Notes: generated by a model from the letters alone, not told the origin. Numbered from the stretch's first letter, positions 29,596-41,424 are shown. The stretch is DNA of 64,000 nucleotides from Phyllobacterium zundukense (GCF_025452195.1 NZ_CP104973.1:2215001-2279000); one strand, 5' to 3'. Numbers and translations are program-made.

Positions 29596-32500
29596 ATGAA
29601 CCTCAACCTTTCAGCGCTGGCAGTTCGTGAGCGGGCCGTCACCTTGTTTTTCATCCTGCTCTTGGCCGCTGCGGGTGTCTATGCCTTCGTCAAGCTCGGC
29701 CGAGCAGAGGATCCCTCCTTCACCATCAAGACCCTGACAGTGACAGCCGCATGGCCAGGTGCAACAGCGCACGAGATGCAGGATCTCGTCGCTGAGCCAC
29801 TTGAGAAGCGTATCCAGGAACTGACGTATTACGACCGTGTCGAGACGACAACTCGACCAGGCTATGCCTTTTTGACCGTTACTTTAAAGGATAGTATGCC
29901 ACCTAATGCCGTCGACGAAGAGTTTTATCAGGCTCGCAAAAAGCTTGGAGACGAGGCGCGAAAACTGCCTCAAGGTGTCTACGGACCTTTTGTCAATGAC
30001 GAGTACTCCGATGTGAGCTTCGCTCTTTATGCGCTGAAGGCCAAGGGATTGCCTATGCGAGAGCTCGTGCGGCAAGCCGAATTGATCCGTCAGGATCTTC
30101 TCCATGTTCCGGGCATCAAGAAGATCAATATTCTCGGAGAGCGGCCCGAACAGATCTTTGTCGAATTTTCCTATTCCAAGCTGGCCACTCTTGGAATCTC
30201 GCCACAAGACATCTCTGCCGCTTTACAGAGACAAAACACGGTAACGCCTGCCGGCTCAATCGATACGAGAGGTCCGCAGGTCTTCATGCGTTTCGACGGT
30301 GCATATGTTGGTATCCAGGCAATCGCGGATACGCCCATTGTCGCAGCCGGGCGCACGTTGAAGCTCTCAGATTTCGCAGAAGTGCGGCGCGGCTATGAAG
30401 ACCCGGCCACTTACATCATCCGTCATGAGGGTGAGCCGGCCATCATGCTTGGCGCAGTAATGCAGCAAGGTTGGAATGGTCTGGAGCTCGGCAAGGCGCT
30501 CGAGGAAAAATCTGCCGCGATCGCTCAAACCCTTCCGCTCGGCATTACGCTCGCTAAGGTCAGCGATCAAGCGGTGAACATCGAAGCTGCGGTCGGTGAG
30601 TTCATGATGAAATTCGCCATGGCACTCGGCGTAGTATTGCTTGTGAGCCTCATCAGTCTTGGCTGGCGTGTAGGAATTGTTGTTGCGCTTGCCGTTCCGC
30701 TCACGCTTGCCGTCGTCTTCCTCATAATGCTCGAAACCGGCAGGTTTTTCGATCGTATCACGCTCGGCGCGCTGATCTTGGCGCTCGGACTTCTTGTTGA
30801 TGATGCCATCATTGCCATTGAGGTCATGGTAGTGAAAATGGAAGAGGGGATGGATCGAATAAAGGCGGCCGCGTATGCCTGGAGCCATACCGCAGCGCCG
30901 ATGCTGTCCGGGACACTTGTGACGATCATCGGGCTGATGCCAGTTGGTTTTGCCCGATCGACCGCCGGCGAATATGCGGGGAACATCTTCTGGGTGGTGG
31001 GTTTTGCGCTCGTTGTTTCGTGGGTCGTCGCGGTGATCTTCACGCCGTACCTAGGCGTTAAAATGTTGCCAGAGATCAAGGCAGTGCAGGGTGGTCATCA
31101 CGCCATCTATAATACTCCGAATTACCGTCGCCTGCGTTCGCTTATCGAGTTAGCAGTTCGCCATAAATTCATGACGTGCGGAGTGGTCGGCATCGCCATG
31201 GCCGTTTCTGTCGTGGGGATGGGAGCTCTGAAACAGCAATTCTTTCCGACGTCGGACCGCCCCGAGGTCCTGGTCGAGGTTCGCATGCCTGAAGGTACCA
31301 GCATCGAGGCGACGACCGGCGCGGTCGCAAAAGTTGAAAGTTGGCTGCAAAACCAGCCCGAGGCAAAAATCGTCACAAGCTACGTCGGTCAGGGCGCTCC
31401 TCGTTTCTTTTTTGCCATGGCACCGGAATTACCAGACCCCGCGTTCGCCAAGATCGTTGTACTCACTCCTGATTCTCCCGCGCGCGAGGCTTTGAAGCAT
31501 CGCCTTCGGGCTGCCGTTTCGGACGGGCTAGTCCCCGAAGCCTCTGTCCGCATCACCCAGCTCGTGTTCGGCCCTTACACTCCGTTTCCGGTCGAGTTTC
31601 GCATCATGGGCCCCGACCCCGACCAACTGTACGACATCTCGGAAAAGGCCCTCGATATCATGAAAGGCGTGCCCGACGTTCGCCAAGCTAATCGAGATTG
31701 GGGCAATCGAACGCCTGTACTTCGCTTCGTTCCTGACCAGGATCGGCTTAATCTGATCGGCCTTTCTCCAGCGGAGGCAGCCCAGCAGATGCAATTGTTG
31801 TTGACGGGTATCCCGATTACGCAGGTGCGGGAAGACATCCGCAACGTGCCTGTCGTCGCACGTAGCGCCGGTGAGAACCGGCTCGACCCCTCAAGATTGG
31901 CCGATTTCTCGCTGACGAGCAGGGATGGCCGGCAGATCCCGCTTGATCAGATCGGCCATTCCGAGATCCAGTTTGAGGAACCGATCCTGAAACGCCGCGA
32001 CCGGACGCCTGTCATCACAGTCCGTTCGGACATCAATGAAACGGCGCAACCTCCGGAAGTCTCCCAGCAGGTTCTGAAGGCGCTTCAGCCGCTCATTGCC
32101 TCGCTCCCCGTGGGCTATCGCATCGAGATGGGTGGCAATATCGAGGAATCGCTCAAGGCCAATCTCGCGCTGGTTCAGATATTTCCAGCGATGATTGCCG
32201 CCATGTTGATCGTTATTATCCTCCAGGTTCGTAGCCTGTCGACGATGACCATGGTCATGATGACAGCGCCGCTCGGTCTGGCCGGGGTGGTGCCGGTGCT
32301 CCTCCTCTTCAATCAGCCTTTTGGCTTCAACGCCATCCTCGGGTTGATCGGATTGGCAGGGATCCTGATGCGTAACACTTTGATTCTTACCGAACAGATC
32401 AAGGAGAACCGGGCGGCTGGTCTCGATGACTACCACGCCGTCATCGAGGCTACAGTGCAGCGGACTCGTCCCGTTATCTTGACTGCACTGGCGGCCGTTC

Positions 32501-32706
32501 TTGCTTTCATTCCACTGACCCATTCGGTTTTCTGGGGATCGATGGCATACACGCTGATCGGCGGTACGGCCGTCGGTACTGTAATGATCCTCCTCTTTCT
32601 TCCCGCACTTTACGCTACCTGGTTCCGCATCAACCCCGGGGAGAATGACGCCGATAGAAATTCGCTGAAGGAGGTGCATGTGCAAACAGCTATGGCCGCC
32701 GAGTAA
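29596..32706 (+). CDS. RND efflux transporter permease (AcrB/HAE1-like)
   Basis: A 1036-residue inner-membrane pump with twelve helices and two large periplasmic loops. The proton-relay helix 4 motif GLLVDDAIIAIEVM holds the two conserved aspartates. The N-terminus (MNLNLSALAVRERAVTLFFILLL) and the AEDPSFTIKTLTVTAAWPGA segment fit the RND branch often called the HAE1-like or multidrug type with an AcrB fold. It probably exports drugs or other toxic compounds; the substrate is not known. It is co-transcribed with the adaptor under the TetR protein. About 350 gene-free bases follow. Confidence 0.93.
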   Translation: MNLNLSALAVRERAVTLFFILLLAAAGVYAFVKLGRAEDPSFTIKTLTVTAAWPGATAHEMQDLVAEPLEKRIQELTYYDRVETTTRPGYAFLTVTLKDSMPPNAVDEEFYQARKKLGDEARKLPQGVYGPFVNDEYSDVSFALYALKAKGLPMRELVRQAELIRQDLLHVPGIKKINILGERPEQIFVEFSYSKLATLGISPQDISAALQRQNTVTPAGSIDTRGPQVFMRFDGAYVGIQAIADTPIVAAGRTLKLSDFAEVRRGYEDPATYIIRHEGEPAIMLGAVMQQGWNGLELGKALEEKSAAIAQTLPLGITLAKVSDQAVNIEAAVGEFMMKFAMALGVVLLVSLISLGWRVGIVVALAVPLTLAVVFLIMLETGRFFDRITLGALILALGLLVDDAIIAIEVMVVKMEEGMDRIKAAAYAWSHTAAPMLSGTLVTIIGLMPVGFARSTAGEYAGNIFWVVGFALVVSWVVAVIFTPYLGVKMLPEIKAVQGGHHAIYNTPNYRRLRSLIELAVRHKFMTCGVVGIAMAVSVVGMGALKQQFFPTSDRPEVLVEVRMPEGTSIEATTGAVAKVESWLQNQPEAKIVTSYVGQGAPRFFFAMAPELPDPAFAKIVVLTPDSPAREALKHRLRAAVSDGLVPEASVRITQLVFGPYTPFPVEFRIMGPDPDQLYDISEKALDIMKGVPDVRQANRDWGNRTPVLRFVPDQDRLNLIGLSPAEAAQQMQLLLTGIPITQVREDIRNVPVVARSAGENRLDPSRLADFSLTSRDGRQIPLDQIGHSEIQFEEPILKRRDRTPVITVRSDINETAQPPEVSQQVLKALQPLIASLPVGYRIEMGGNIEESLKANLALVQIFPAMIAAMLIVIILQVRSLSTMTMVMMTAPLGLAGVVPVLLLFNQPFGFNAILGLIGLAGILMRNTLILTEQIKENRAAGLDDYHAVIEATVQRTRPVILTALAAVLAFIPLTHSVFWGSMAYTLIGGTAVGTVMILLFLPALYATWFRINPGENDADRNSLKEVHVQTAMAAE

Positions 32707-32914
32707 TGTCCTTGCGGTGAGCAATTTTGAACGCTGGAGATGCGGAGCCCTCACGTGATCTTAGTTTCGAGTTCGGCTTTCCACCGAGAAAACGATTGAA
32801 AATGCCCATTTTACTGGGTTTCTTTTACGATTATTGAGTCGGACTTTTGAAAGTGGCTACAGCATCGATCTGGTCAATGCGACAATTTGCATAGCTATTA
32901 TGCATTTTTGTAAG

Positions 32915-32942
32915 TTGCCAGATTTTTGTGCGGTGCTATTTT
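32915..32942 (+). promoter_or_regulatory. Putative promoter of the three-hairpin RNA
   Basis: A -35-like TTGCCA (32915-32920), 16 bases, then TATTTT with an upstream TG (extended -10, 32937-32942). This is just upstream of the first hairpin. Confidence 0.4.
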
Positions 32943-32945
32943 GTA

Positions 32946-33058
32946 GATGTTGGGTTCTTCTCCTCCCAGATACCCCAACATCGAATGTACTGCACCTCCT
33001 CCCGCGGTACATTTACAATCAGGACCGCTGCACCTCCTCCCGCAGCGGTCCTTTTTTA
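32946..33058 (+). ncRNA. Three-hairpin RNA with anti-Shine-Dalgarno loops (cuckoo-like)
   Basis: Three stem-loops lie in tandem. SL1 is 32946-32982 (9-bp gatgttggg/cccaacatc, loop tctcctccc). SL2 is 32984-33013 (10-bp aatgtactgc/gcggtacatt, loop acctcctccc). SL3 is 33021-33052 (11-bp aggaccgctgc/gcagcggtcct, loop acctcctccc), followed by six T, thus also the terminator. The stems differ while the loops are the same. Exposed CCUCCUCCC is the hallmark of the alphaproteobacterial cuckoo family (CcsR RNAs of Rhodobacter), which usually show two such hairpins and are linked to stress responses. No ORF fits. The T-run overlaps the stop of the DUF1003 gene. Confidence 0.75.
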
Positions 33059-33604
33059 TTTGGAGCTATCATCGGCCTCGTCAGGCGGTTGCTTCTGGGT
33101 TGCCAGTTCCTCGACTGCCTCCGCGAGAGTCACCACTTCCTTTTCCCGCATCTGGTCGATCTTCTGGTGAAGAAGTTCGATCTTCTCATGCAACAGTTCG
33201 ATTTCGAGCTCTGCCTTGATGTTGATGCGGTAGTCGTTCTCCGCTTCCTTCCGATCGATATCCTGCTGACGGTTCTGGCTCATCATGATGAACGGCGCGG
33301 CATAGGCTGCCTGGAATGACAGAGCCAGATTGAGAAGAATGAAAGGATAGGGATCCCATTCCCGCACGTAGGCGGTGACATTGAGTACTATCCAGAAAAA
33401 CAGGATTGTCGTCTGGATGATGATGAATGACCAGGATCCCATCGTTGCGGCAACTCTGTCGGCGATCTTTTGTCCGCGGGTGAGCTGATTTTCGATGTCG
33501 GCAGGTTTGATGTTGCGATCCCGCCGGCGAATTGCCCTTAAATGGTGAAGCAATTTTCGCTCGGCATCCCACAGACCTTGTTTCACTTCTTCGACATTGG
33601 TCAT
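33056..33604 (-). CDS. DUF1003 family membrane protein
   Basis: A 182-residue protein of family DUF1003: a charged N-terminus with TRGQKIADRVAATMGSWSFI, two membrane helices (about 55-77 and 86-105), and a C-terminal coiled coil (about 120-160, heptad-like EIELLHEKIELLHQKID). The function is unknown; the position suggests a membrane-associated scaffold. It follows the GNAT gene by 4 bases on the same strand and is probably co-transcribed with it. Its stop codon lies inside the T-run of the convergent hairpin RNA. Confidence 0.88.
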   Translation of the reverse strand: MTNVEEVKQGLWDAERKLLHHLRAIRRRDRNIKPADIENQLTRGQKIADRVAATMGSWSFIIIQTTILFFWIVLNVTAYVREWDPYPFILLNLALSFQAAYAAPFIMMSQNRQQDIDRKEAENDYRINIKAELEIELLHEKIELLHQKIDQMREKEVVTLAEAVEELATQKQPPDEADDSSK

Positions 33605-33608
33605 TCTT

Positions 33609-34091
33609 TTATCCGATCGCTTTGCTCATATTGACGCCTGTCACGCGAAATCCAGAAACATCATAAAGATGTTTCGCCCGTTTGTTGTCTTCAGCCACGC
33701 GCAACTTGATTTGCGTGATCCCCGTTTTGGACAGTTCCAACTCCAGAGCGGCCAAGGCTTCCTTGCCGTAGCCTTTTCCCTGATGCACGGCAAAAATATG
33801 GAAATCGCTTATGTGGATCGAGCGTGCCGGGATATCCGGCCGGTACCAGAGATAACCGATTATACTGTCCTCACCTGAAATACTGTCGATTATACACAGC
33901 AGCACCTGGCCCGGTGTTGCCACGCCTTGTGGCAGATCTTCATCAATCTCCCGCAAGGCCTGCAAACGAGATTCGACAGGTGAAAGTTGGTAATTGGCTG
34001 TTATTTCCGTCGCGTAGTCAGGAATGAAATAGTCCAGATAAGCCGCGTATTCATCGGCACGCATCGGTCTTAGCGAAATCATCACGCTCAT
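33609..34091 (-). CDS. GNAT-family N-acetyltransferase
   Basis: A 160-residue GNAT acetyltransferase. The acetyl-CoA-binding motif A is VHQGKGYGKEALAALE and motif B is NKRAKHLYDVSGFRVTG. These enzymes transfer acetyl to amines of antibiotics, proteins or metabolites; the substrate is not evident. It is the first gene of a probable two-gene operon with the DUF1003 gene. Confidence 0.88.
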   Translation of the reverse strand: MSVMISLRPMRADEYAAYLDYFIPDYATEITANYQLSPVESRLQALREIDEDLPQGVATPGQVLLCIIDSISGEDSIIGYLWYRPDIPARSIHISDFHIFAVHQGKGYGKEALAALELELSKTGITQIKLRVAEDNKRAKHLYDVSGFRVTGVNMSKAIG

Positions 34092-34178
34092 TTCCCGTTT
34101 TGTTGATTTGTAGTTCGGCGCTCCGCTGGAACTCGAATGACTTTGCGGCGTTCATTTATCATAAAAACGGAGGCTGAA

Positions 34179-34343
34179 ATGAAAGAACAAACCTGGTCGA
34201 CTATTATTGGAATGCTGGCTGGATTGTCAGTTGGCGCGGGTGTTGGCGAAGCAATCATGGGCAATGTACTTCTTGGACTTCTGATCGGTACCGCCATGGG
34301 CGCTTTCATTGGGTCCAACAGTCACATTCATCGCGATTATTAG
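34179..34343 (+). CDS. Small glycine-zipper membrane protein
   Basis: A 54-residue protein almost entirely made of two hydrophobic, Gly/Ala-rich segments (about 8-25 and 28-46) with small residues every four positions (GxxxG-like), ending in a short charged tail. GGAGGCTGA lies 3 bases before the ATG. No family is recognised; similar Gly-zipper peptides insert into the inner membrane. It stands between two minus-strand genes. Confidence 0.7.
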   Translation: MKEQTWSTIIGMLAGLSVGAGVGEAIMGNVLLGLLIGTAMGAFIGSNSHIHRDY

Positions 34344-34418
34344 ACACGAAATACACTGGCACAAGTGAGATCATCTGAGCGTTTCGCTGGATGTTGCGCC
34401 GACGGTCGCCCTTGACGG

Positions 34419-36089
34419 TCAGCTGTGCAAAGCGCGCAAACGTGTGGTGTTCAAAAGGCCCTGTTCTTCGAGGACGGGATACGCCATGGCTGCCAGCAGC
34501 GAATTGACCTGTTTCAAATCGCGGATCGTGTCGAGGTGAATCGAGCTCGTCTCGACGCTTCGGGTCGTGCCTTCACGCAGGCGGCGGAAGTGCCGCTCGC
34601 TGCTCTGCTTTTCAAGATCGCGCAAGTGGTCTTTTTCAAGCACCAGTTGATGGGCCGTTTCGCGATCACGTGAGACGAGCACATTAAACGCCATACGCGC
34701 GTTGGTGAGCACCTTGGCGTGGAAGTTGCTGAGTTCCAGCCAGCCTTCGTCGGTGAATTTGAGTTTCCGGTCCATCTTCTTCTGCACCAGCGCCAGCATG
34801 TTGCGGACGATGATGTCGCCGACCTGTTCCAGCTTTACGCATGCGCCAAGCAGCTCCCGGGCGCGTGCGACTTCAAAGTCGCTCAGAGGCTTGGTCGTCA
34901 GCTTGGCAAGGTAGAGTTTGATGGCCGCATGCTTGCGGTCGACCTTGTCATCAAGGCCGGACAATTCGTCGATACGCTCCTGAACAGGATTCTCGTAGAG
35001 CCCGATGATTCCGCGCAACATAATCTCGACAGTTTCGCAAACGCGGACGGTTTCGCGGGTGGCATTGGCGAGCGCAAGGCTCGGGGTATCGAGAACGCTT
35101 TCGTCCAAGGCGCTGAGTTCCGCGTGATCGAGCGATTTTGGCTGTTCGACCGGAACATTGAGCGCGACGACGGCCTTGGTTACCTTGAGGACAAGCGCGG
35201 AAAGCGGAACGCCAGCAAGCAAGATGATGATGTTGAAGAGGATGTGGCCATTGATGACCTGATCAGCTGGTGCGGAGCCAAGGAAGGTCACAGATGGTTT
35301 GAACGACAGATAAAGGATCAGGATAACGATGGAACCGGCTCCGCGCATCAGCAGATTGCCCATCGGCACGATACGCGTCTGCGGGGCGGCATTGCGGGTC
35401 AAAAGCGGTGCGATGAAGGACGAGCCAAGGTTCACGCCAAAAATCATCACGATACCAAGTTCTGGCTGGATGAGTCCACGCGAGGCAAATGTCACCAGGA
35501 GCAATACGGCGGCGATGCTTGAGTGGAATAGCCATGTCATGATCGCTGCAATCAGGAATGCGGTAACGGGATCGGTATTCAAATAGCCGACGATCACCGG
35601 CAGCAGTTCACTGTTGCGCAAAGGTTCTGTTGCCTGGCCGGTCATTTCGAGCGAAAGCACGAGAAGGCCGATGCCGACAAGGATACGGCCCACCTGCCGC
35701 CAGTTGCTTCGTTCGGTCGCCATGAAAATAACGGTTCCTGCCACCAGGCAGAGCGGTACCAGCAATGTCAGGTCGAAGCTCAGGATCTTGACGACGAGCG
35801 CTGACCCAACTTCGGCGCCCCTCACGGCCATGAGCCCGGCAATGCCGCTGACAAAGCCTGATCCCACGAAGGAGCCGACCAGAAGACTGACCGCCGTCGA
35901 GCTCTGCAGCGCGATGGAAAGCATCAGTCCCCACAGGACGGCGAGAACAGGATTGTGCAGTACGCCGCGCAAGCTTTGGCGCATGCGCTCGCCATAGGCT
36001 CGCTCTACGCCGGTGCGAACCATGCGTGTTGCCCAGAGCAAGAGCGCCACGGCGCCTGCCAGATGCAACAAAATTGCGGAACCGTTCAC
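34419..36089 (-). CDS. Na/Pi cotransporter family protein with PhoU-like domain
   Basis: A 556-residue protein. The first ~310 residues hold two Na/Pi-cotransporter repeats with the paired QSSTAVSLLVGSFV and FHSSIAAVLLLVTF motifs that form the transport site. The C-terminal ~200 residues form a helical PhoU-like domain (ARELLGACVKLEQVGDIIVRN). It probably imports phosphate with sodium. An inverted repeat about 37 bases upstream (36126-36149) may control it. Monocistronic. Confidence 0.88.
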   Translation of the reverse strand: MNGSAILLHLAGAVALLLWATRMVRTGVERAYGERMRQSLRGVLHNPVLAVLWGLMLSIALQSSTAVSLLVGSFVGSGFVSGIAGLMAVRGAEVGSALVVKILSFDLTLLVPLCLVAGTVIFMATERSNWRQVGRILVGIGLLVLSLEMTGQATEPLRNSELLPVIVGYLNTDPVTAFLIAAIMTWLFHSSIAAVLLLVTFASRGLIQPELGIVMIFGVNLGSSFIAPLLTRNAAPQTRIVPMGNLLMRGAGSIVILILYLSFKPSVTFLGSAPADQVINGHILFNIIILLAGVPLSALVLKVTKAVVALNVPVEQPKSLDHAELSALDESVLDTPSLALANATRETVRVCETVEIMLRGIIGLYENPVQERIDELSGLDDKVDRKHAAIKLYLAKLTTKPLSDFEVARARELLGACVKLEQVGDIIVRNMLALVQKKMDRKLKFTDEGWLELSNFHAKVLTNARMAFNVLVSRDRETAHQLVLEKDHLRDLEKQSSERHFRRLREGTTRSVETSSIHLDTIRDLKQVNSLLAAMAYPVLEEQGLLNTTRLRALHS

Positions 36090-36125
36090 TTGTGATGATC
36101 CTGTCGGGTACGGAAAAAACGGTAA

Positions 36126-36149
36126 TGCAACTACACGATTTTAGTTGCA
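36126..36149. promoter_or_regulatory. Inverted repeat upstream of the Na/Pi cotransporter
   Basis: The arms tgcaacta and tagttgca are perfect 8-base inverted copies spaced by 8 bases, in an AT-rich stretch. It could be a regulator site; it does not look like a Pho box. The rest of the 367-base gap to dnaG is AT-rich and holds nothing else I recognise. Confidence 0.4.
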
Positions 36150-36456
36150 ATTTATTAAGATAACATATCAATCAAAAAGGGAAAAAAATATGTTCCGGCT
36201 AAGAAAAAATGTGTCGCTTTTGGCATATTATAACAATTTTATGACAGTTCTGAATCCGCCAGGTGATCATTTGCCGGCTTTGTAAAGGCCGAAGCTCGTC
36301 GATGGGCCGTTCGACGCGATGAGCAGGGGATGATGTGCTTGCCGGACTTCCGTCGTGTTCCTATTTAATGCAATATGGTTCAGAGCCTGATAAATGGAGT
36401 TTCAGGCTGCCAAGACCGACTTTCCGAAGCGCCAATTTTGAAGAACGAAGAGCCGC

Positions 36457-38412
36457 ATGCGATTTCCGCCGTCCTTTCTCGATGAGATCAGGGAGCGTGT
36501 ACCGATCTCCAGCGTGATCGGGACGCGCGTTTCGTTCGACCGGAAAAAGACTAACGCCCCGAAGGGGGACTTCTGGGCCTGCTGTCCATTCCACGGGGAG
36601 AAATCGCCGAGCTTCCACTGTGAAGACCGCAAGGGCCGCTACCATTGTTTCGGCTGCGGCGTTACCGGCGACCATTTCCGTTTTCTAACCGAGCTCGAAG
36701 GGTTGAGTTTCCCCGAGGCCGTACAGCGTGTTGCCGACATGGCCGGAGTGCCGATGCCGGCGCGCGACGCCGAAATGGAAATACGCGAGGCGAAGCGCGC
36801 GACGCTTTATGACGTCATGGAAATGGCGACCAAGTTTTTCGAGGAACAGCTGCAGGCGGCGGGAGGAGCAAAGGCCCGTGCTTATCTGCGAGAGCGGGGC
36901 TTGAGCGCTGCGACGCAGCATTCTTATCGTCTGGGTTATGCGCCGGAGAGCCGCAACGCGCTGAAGGAACATCTGGCCTCAAAGAATGCCACCAAGGAGC
37001 AGATCGAGGCCGGCGGACTGGTGGTCTATGGCGACGACAAGCCGGTGTCGTTTGATCGTTTCCGTGATCGCATCATGTTTCCGATCGAGGATTTGCGGGG
37101 CCGTATCATTGCCTTTGGCGGGCGGGCGCTGGCGCCCAATGCCATCGCAAAATACATGAATTCCAACGAGACCGAACTCTTCCACAAGGGCAAAATTCTT
37201 TTTAACGCCCTGCGTGCCAGAAAGGCGGCGCAACCGCAGGCCGGCCAGCCGGCAAAGGCCGTCATTGCCGTCGAAGGCTATATGGATGTCATTGCCTTGG
37301 CGCAGGCCGGCTTCCCCCAGGCCGTCGCGCCGCTCGGAACCGCATTGACGGAAGATCAGCTCGATCTCCTGTGGCGCATGTCGCCAGAGCCTATACTTTG
37401 TTTCGATGGCGACAATGCGGGGATCAAGGCCGCGCACCGCGCGATCGATCTGGCTCTGCCCGCGTTGAAGCCCGGCTTCTCCCTGCGTTTTGCTGTTCTG
37501 CCGGAAGGCAAGGACCCTGACGATCTGGTCAAGAGTTCCGGTCCACAGGCTTTCCAGGCTGTACTCGATGATGCACGACCGCTTGCCGACATGCTGTGGA
37601 CGCGCGAAACGGCGAGCGGCGTCTTCGACACGCCGGAGCGGCGCGCCGAACTTGAAGCACGCCTTAAGCAGATGACGGCGCTGATCGGCGACGAGAATGT
37701 GCGCCGCCACTATGCACAGGATGTGCGTGAGCGTATCCAGCAGTTCTTCGGTTCGAACCAGCGCAGCAACAATAACGCACGCGGCAACAACCAGAACAGT
37801 TTCGGCCAGCAGAATGGTTATGGCCAACGGGGCAGGGGCGCAGCCAGTGGCCGTTTTGCGGTTTCCGACAGTCTGGCGCGTTCAGTTTTGGTCAAGACCA
37901 CGTCGGCGGCCCCTCCCTTGCGCGAGACCGCAATCCTGATGACATTGTTCAATCATCCGCGGTTGATCGAGGAGGATTTCGAAACCGTGGTGCGGCTTGA
38001 ATTCAGCCATCCGGACCTCAAGCGGTTTCATGCGGCCATGCTCAACGCAATGGCCGAGCATCATGTCGCCAACGGGACAGAGATGCGCAAGGCGATGGTC
38101 GATACCAATCATGGCGCTTTGATTGAAGCGCTGGAAGCATTGACGCGCCGTGCGCGCATGTGGACCGCGACGGCGGAAGCGGCAGAAGAAGATGCTTTGG
38201 AGGCGCTAAAGCAGGCGATTCACTTGCATCAACGCGCAAGCACACTACATAAAGAGCTGAAAGTAGCTGAAACCGCCTTGGCGAGCGAAGCCACCGATGA
38301 AAACCTTAACCGGCTCCTCGATATTCAGAATGATATTCGCAATGCGCAGGCAACTGAGGCGCTGATCGAAGGGTTCGGAATACCGTCAGGGCGATCGGGC
38401 AAGGGGTTTTGA
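36457..38412 (+). CDS. dnaG: DNA primase
   Basis: A 651-residue primase that lays RNA primers for replication. The N-terminal CHC2 zinc finger is CCPFHGEKSPSFHCEDRKGRYHCFGCG-like (here cut to its key Cys41/His44/Cys62/Cys65 pattern). The catalytic Toprim core has VEGYMDVIALAQAG and the metal-binding DGDNAG. A Gln/Asn-rich linker (about 425-455) precedes the helicase-binding C-terminal domain. It is followed by rpoD after 315 bases, the usual dnaG-rpoD order. Confidence 0.96.
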   Translation: MRFPPSFLDEIRERVPISSVIGTRVSFDRKKTNAPKGDFWACCPFHGEKSPSFHCEDRKGRYHCFGCGVTGDHFRFLTELEGLSFPEAVQRVADMAGVPMPARDAEMEIREAKRATLYDVMEMATKFFEEQLQAAGGAKARAYLRERGLSAATQHSYRLGYAPESRNALKEHLASKNATKEQIEAGGLVVYGDDKPVSFDRFRDRIMFPIEDLRGRIIAFGGRALAPNAIAKYMNSNETELFHKGKILFNALRARKAAQPQAGQPAKAVIAVEGYMDVIALAQAGFPQAVAPLGTALTEDQLDLLWRMSPEPILCFDGDNAGIKAAHRAIDLALPALKPGFSLRFAVLPEGKDPDDLVKSSGPQAFQAVLDDARPLADMLWTRETASGVFDTPERRAELEARLKQMTALIGDENVRRHYAQDVRERIQQFFGSNQRSNNNARGNNQNSFGQQNGYGQRGRGAASGRFAVSDSLARSVLVKTTSAAPPLRETAILMTLFNHPRLIEEDFETVVRLEFSHPDLKRFHAAMLNAMAEHHVANGTEMRKAMVDTNHGALIEALEALTRRARMWTATAEAAEEDALEALKQAIHLHQRASTLHKELKVAETALASEATDENLNRLLDIQNDIRNAQATEALIEGFGIPSGRSGKGF

Positions 38413-38727
38413 CCGAATTGATTCGCTTTTTTTCCCACGAATCAGTTGAGTCGGGGTTGACGTGGGTCAATAATGACGGAATCAGAGTGCGCGAATTAAA
38501 GATATTTCGTTGATGTTTGCGGGTAAAGCGAAAAAACCGGCAAATTCGGCAGATATGTAAGCGTGTCGGAATAACAGGGTTAATCCGCCATTAACAGGAT
38601 TTCGGCTAGTCGATCATTATACCTTGATGGTGTAGGGGAACCGGTGCGCTGCCGCGCTCGTTGTTTTCATGCATGAACAAAGCGCCCATCAGGGGAACAA
38701 AGCGAACACCGCTTGGAGATATAGAAT

Positions 38728-40756
<2,029 letters not shown>

Positions 40757-40777
40757 TATTCTGAAGTCACGACAAAC

Positions 40778-40808
40778 AAAAAAGCCCGGCCAAGTGCCGG
40801 GCTTTTTT
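40778..40808. terminator. Bidirectional terminator between rpoD and the YqhA gene
   Basis: Hairpin aaagcccggc-caagt-gccgggcttt with an A-run before and T-run after; it can stop transcription from both convergent genes. Confidence 0.88.
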
Positions 40809-40822
40809 GTTATGCGGTTCGT

Positions 40823-41347
40823 TCAAAGCGATGGCTCTTCTGCCTTCTTGTCGCCCTTGTCCTTCACCATCAGCTTGTCGATATAGGCGAGAAACAGCGC
40901 CGAGAACACGAAGGCAAGGTGGATTACGGTGAACCATGTCAACTGTTCGGTACTGAACTGGGTCAGGTTCAGAAAGACCTGCAGCAAATGAATCGACGAT
41001 ATGGCGACAATGGTCGATGCGACCTTGATCTTGAGCGATCCCGCATCGATCGTGCCAAGCCAGTGAACCTCATCGGCTTGATCGAAGCGGCTGACGAAAT
41101 TCTCATAGCCTGAAATGATGACCATGACGACGAGGCTGGCGACCAGCGCTGCATCGATCAGGCTGAGCATTTTGAGGATAGTATCGGTTTCGTTGAGGAT
41201 GGTGACCTTGGATACGAAGTCCACCAGCTTGCCGGCGAAAGAGAACGCGTAAATTGCAAGCGCTGCGGCAAGGCCAAGATAGAAGACGACCAGGAGCCAG
41301 CGCGAAGCGAGGATGATGTTTTCGACGAAGATTTCAAGACGTTTCAT
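40823..41347 (-). CDS. YqhA family (TIGR00645) membrane protein
   Basis: A 174-residue inner-membrane protein of the YqhA/UPF0114 family: four helices (about 15-37, 52-74, 106-125 and 133-152) and the segments FVENIILASRWLLVVFYLGL and DAGSLKIKVASTIVAISSIHLLQ. The function is unknown. The start was moved 22 codons inside the open frame to MKRLEIFVEN, where similarity begins; its ribosome site is weak. Confidence 0.87.
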   Translation of the reverse strand: MKRLEIFVENIILASRWLLVVFYLGLAAALAIYAFSFAGKLVDFVSKVTILNETDTILKMLSLIDAALVASLVVMVIISGYENFVSRFDQADEVHWLGTIDAGSLKIKVASTIVAISSIHLLQVFLNLTQFSTEQLTWFTVIHLAFVFSALFLAYIDKLMVKDKGDKKAEEPSL

Positions 41348-41424
41348 AAAATAAGGGTCCGGTTGAACAATCGGGCTCAGGTCAACAAATAGCGACAACA
41401 TACCCGAACTCAAGGATTTAACAC

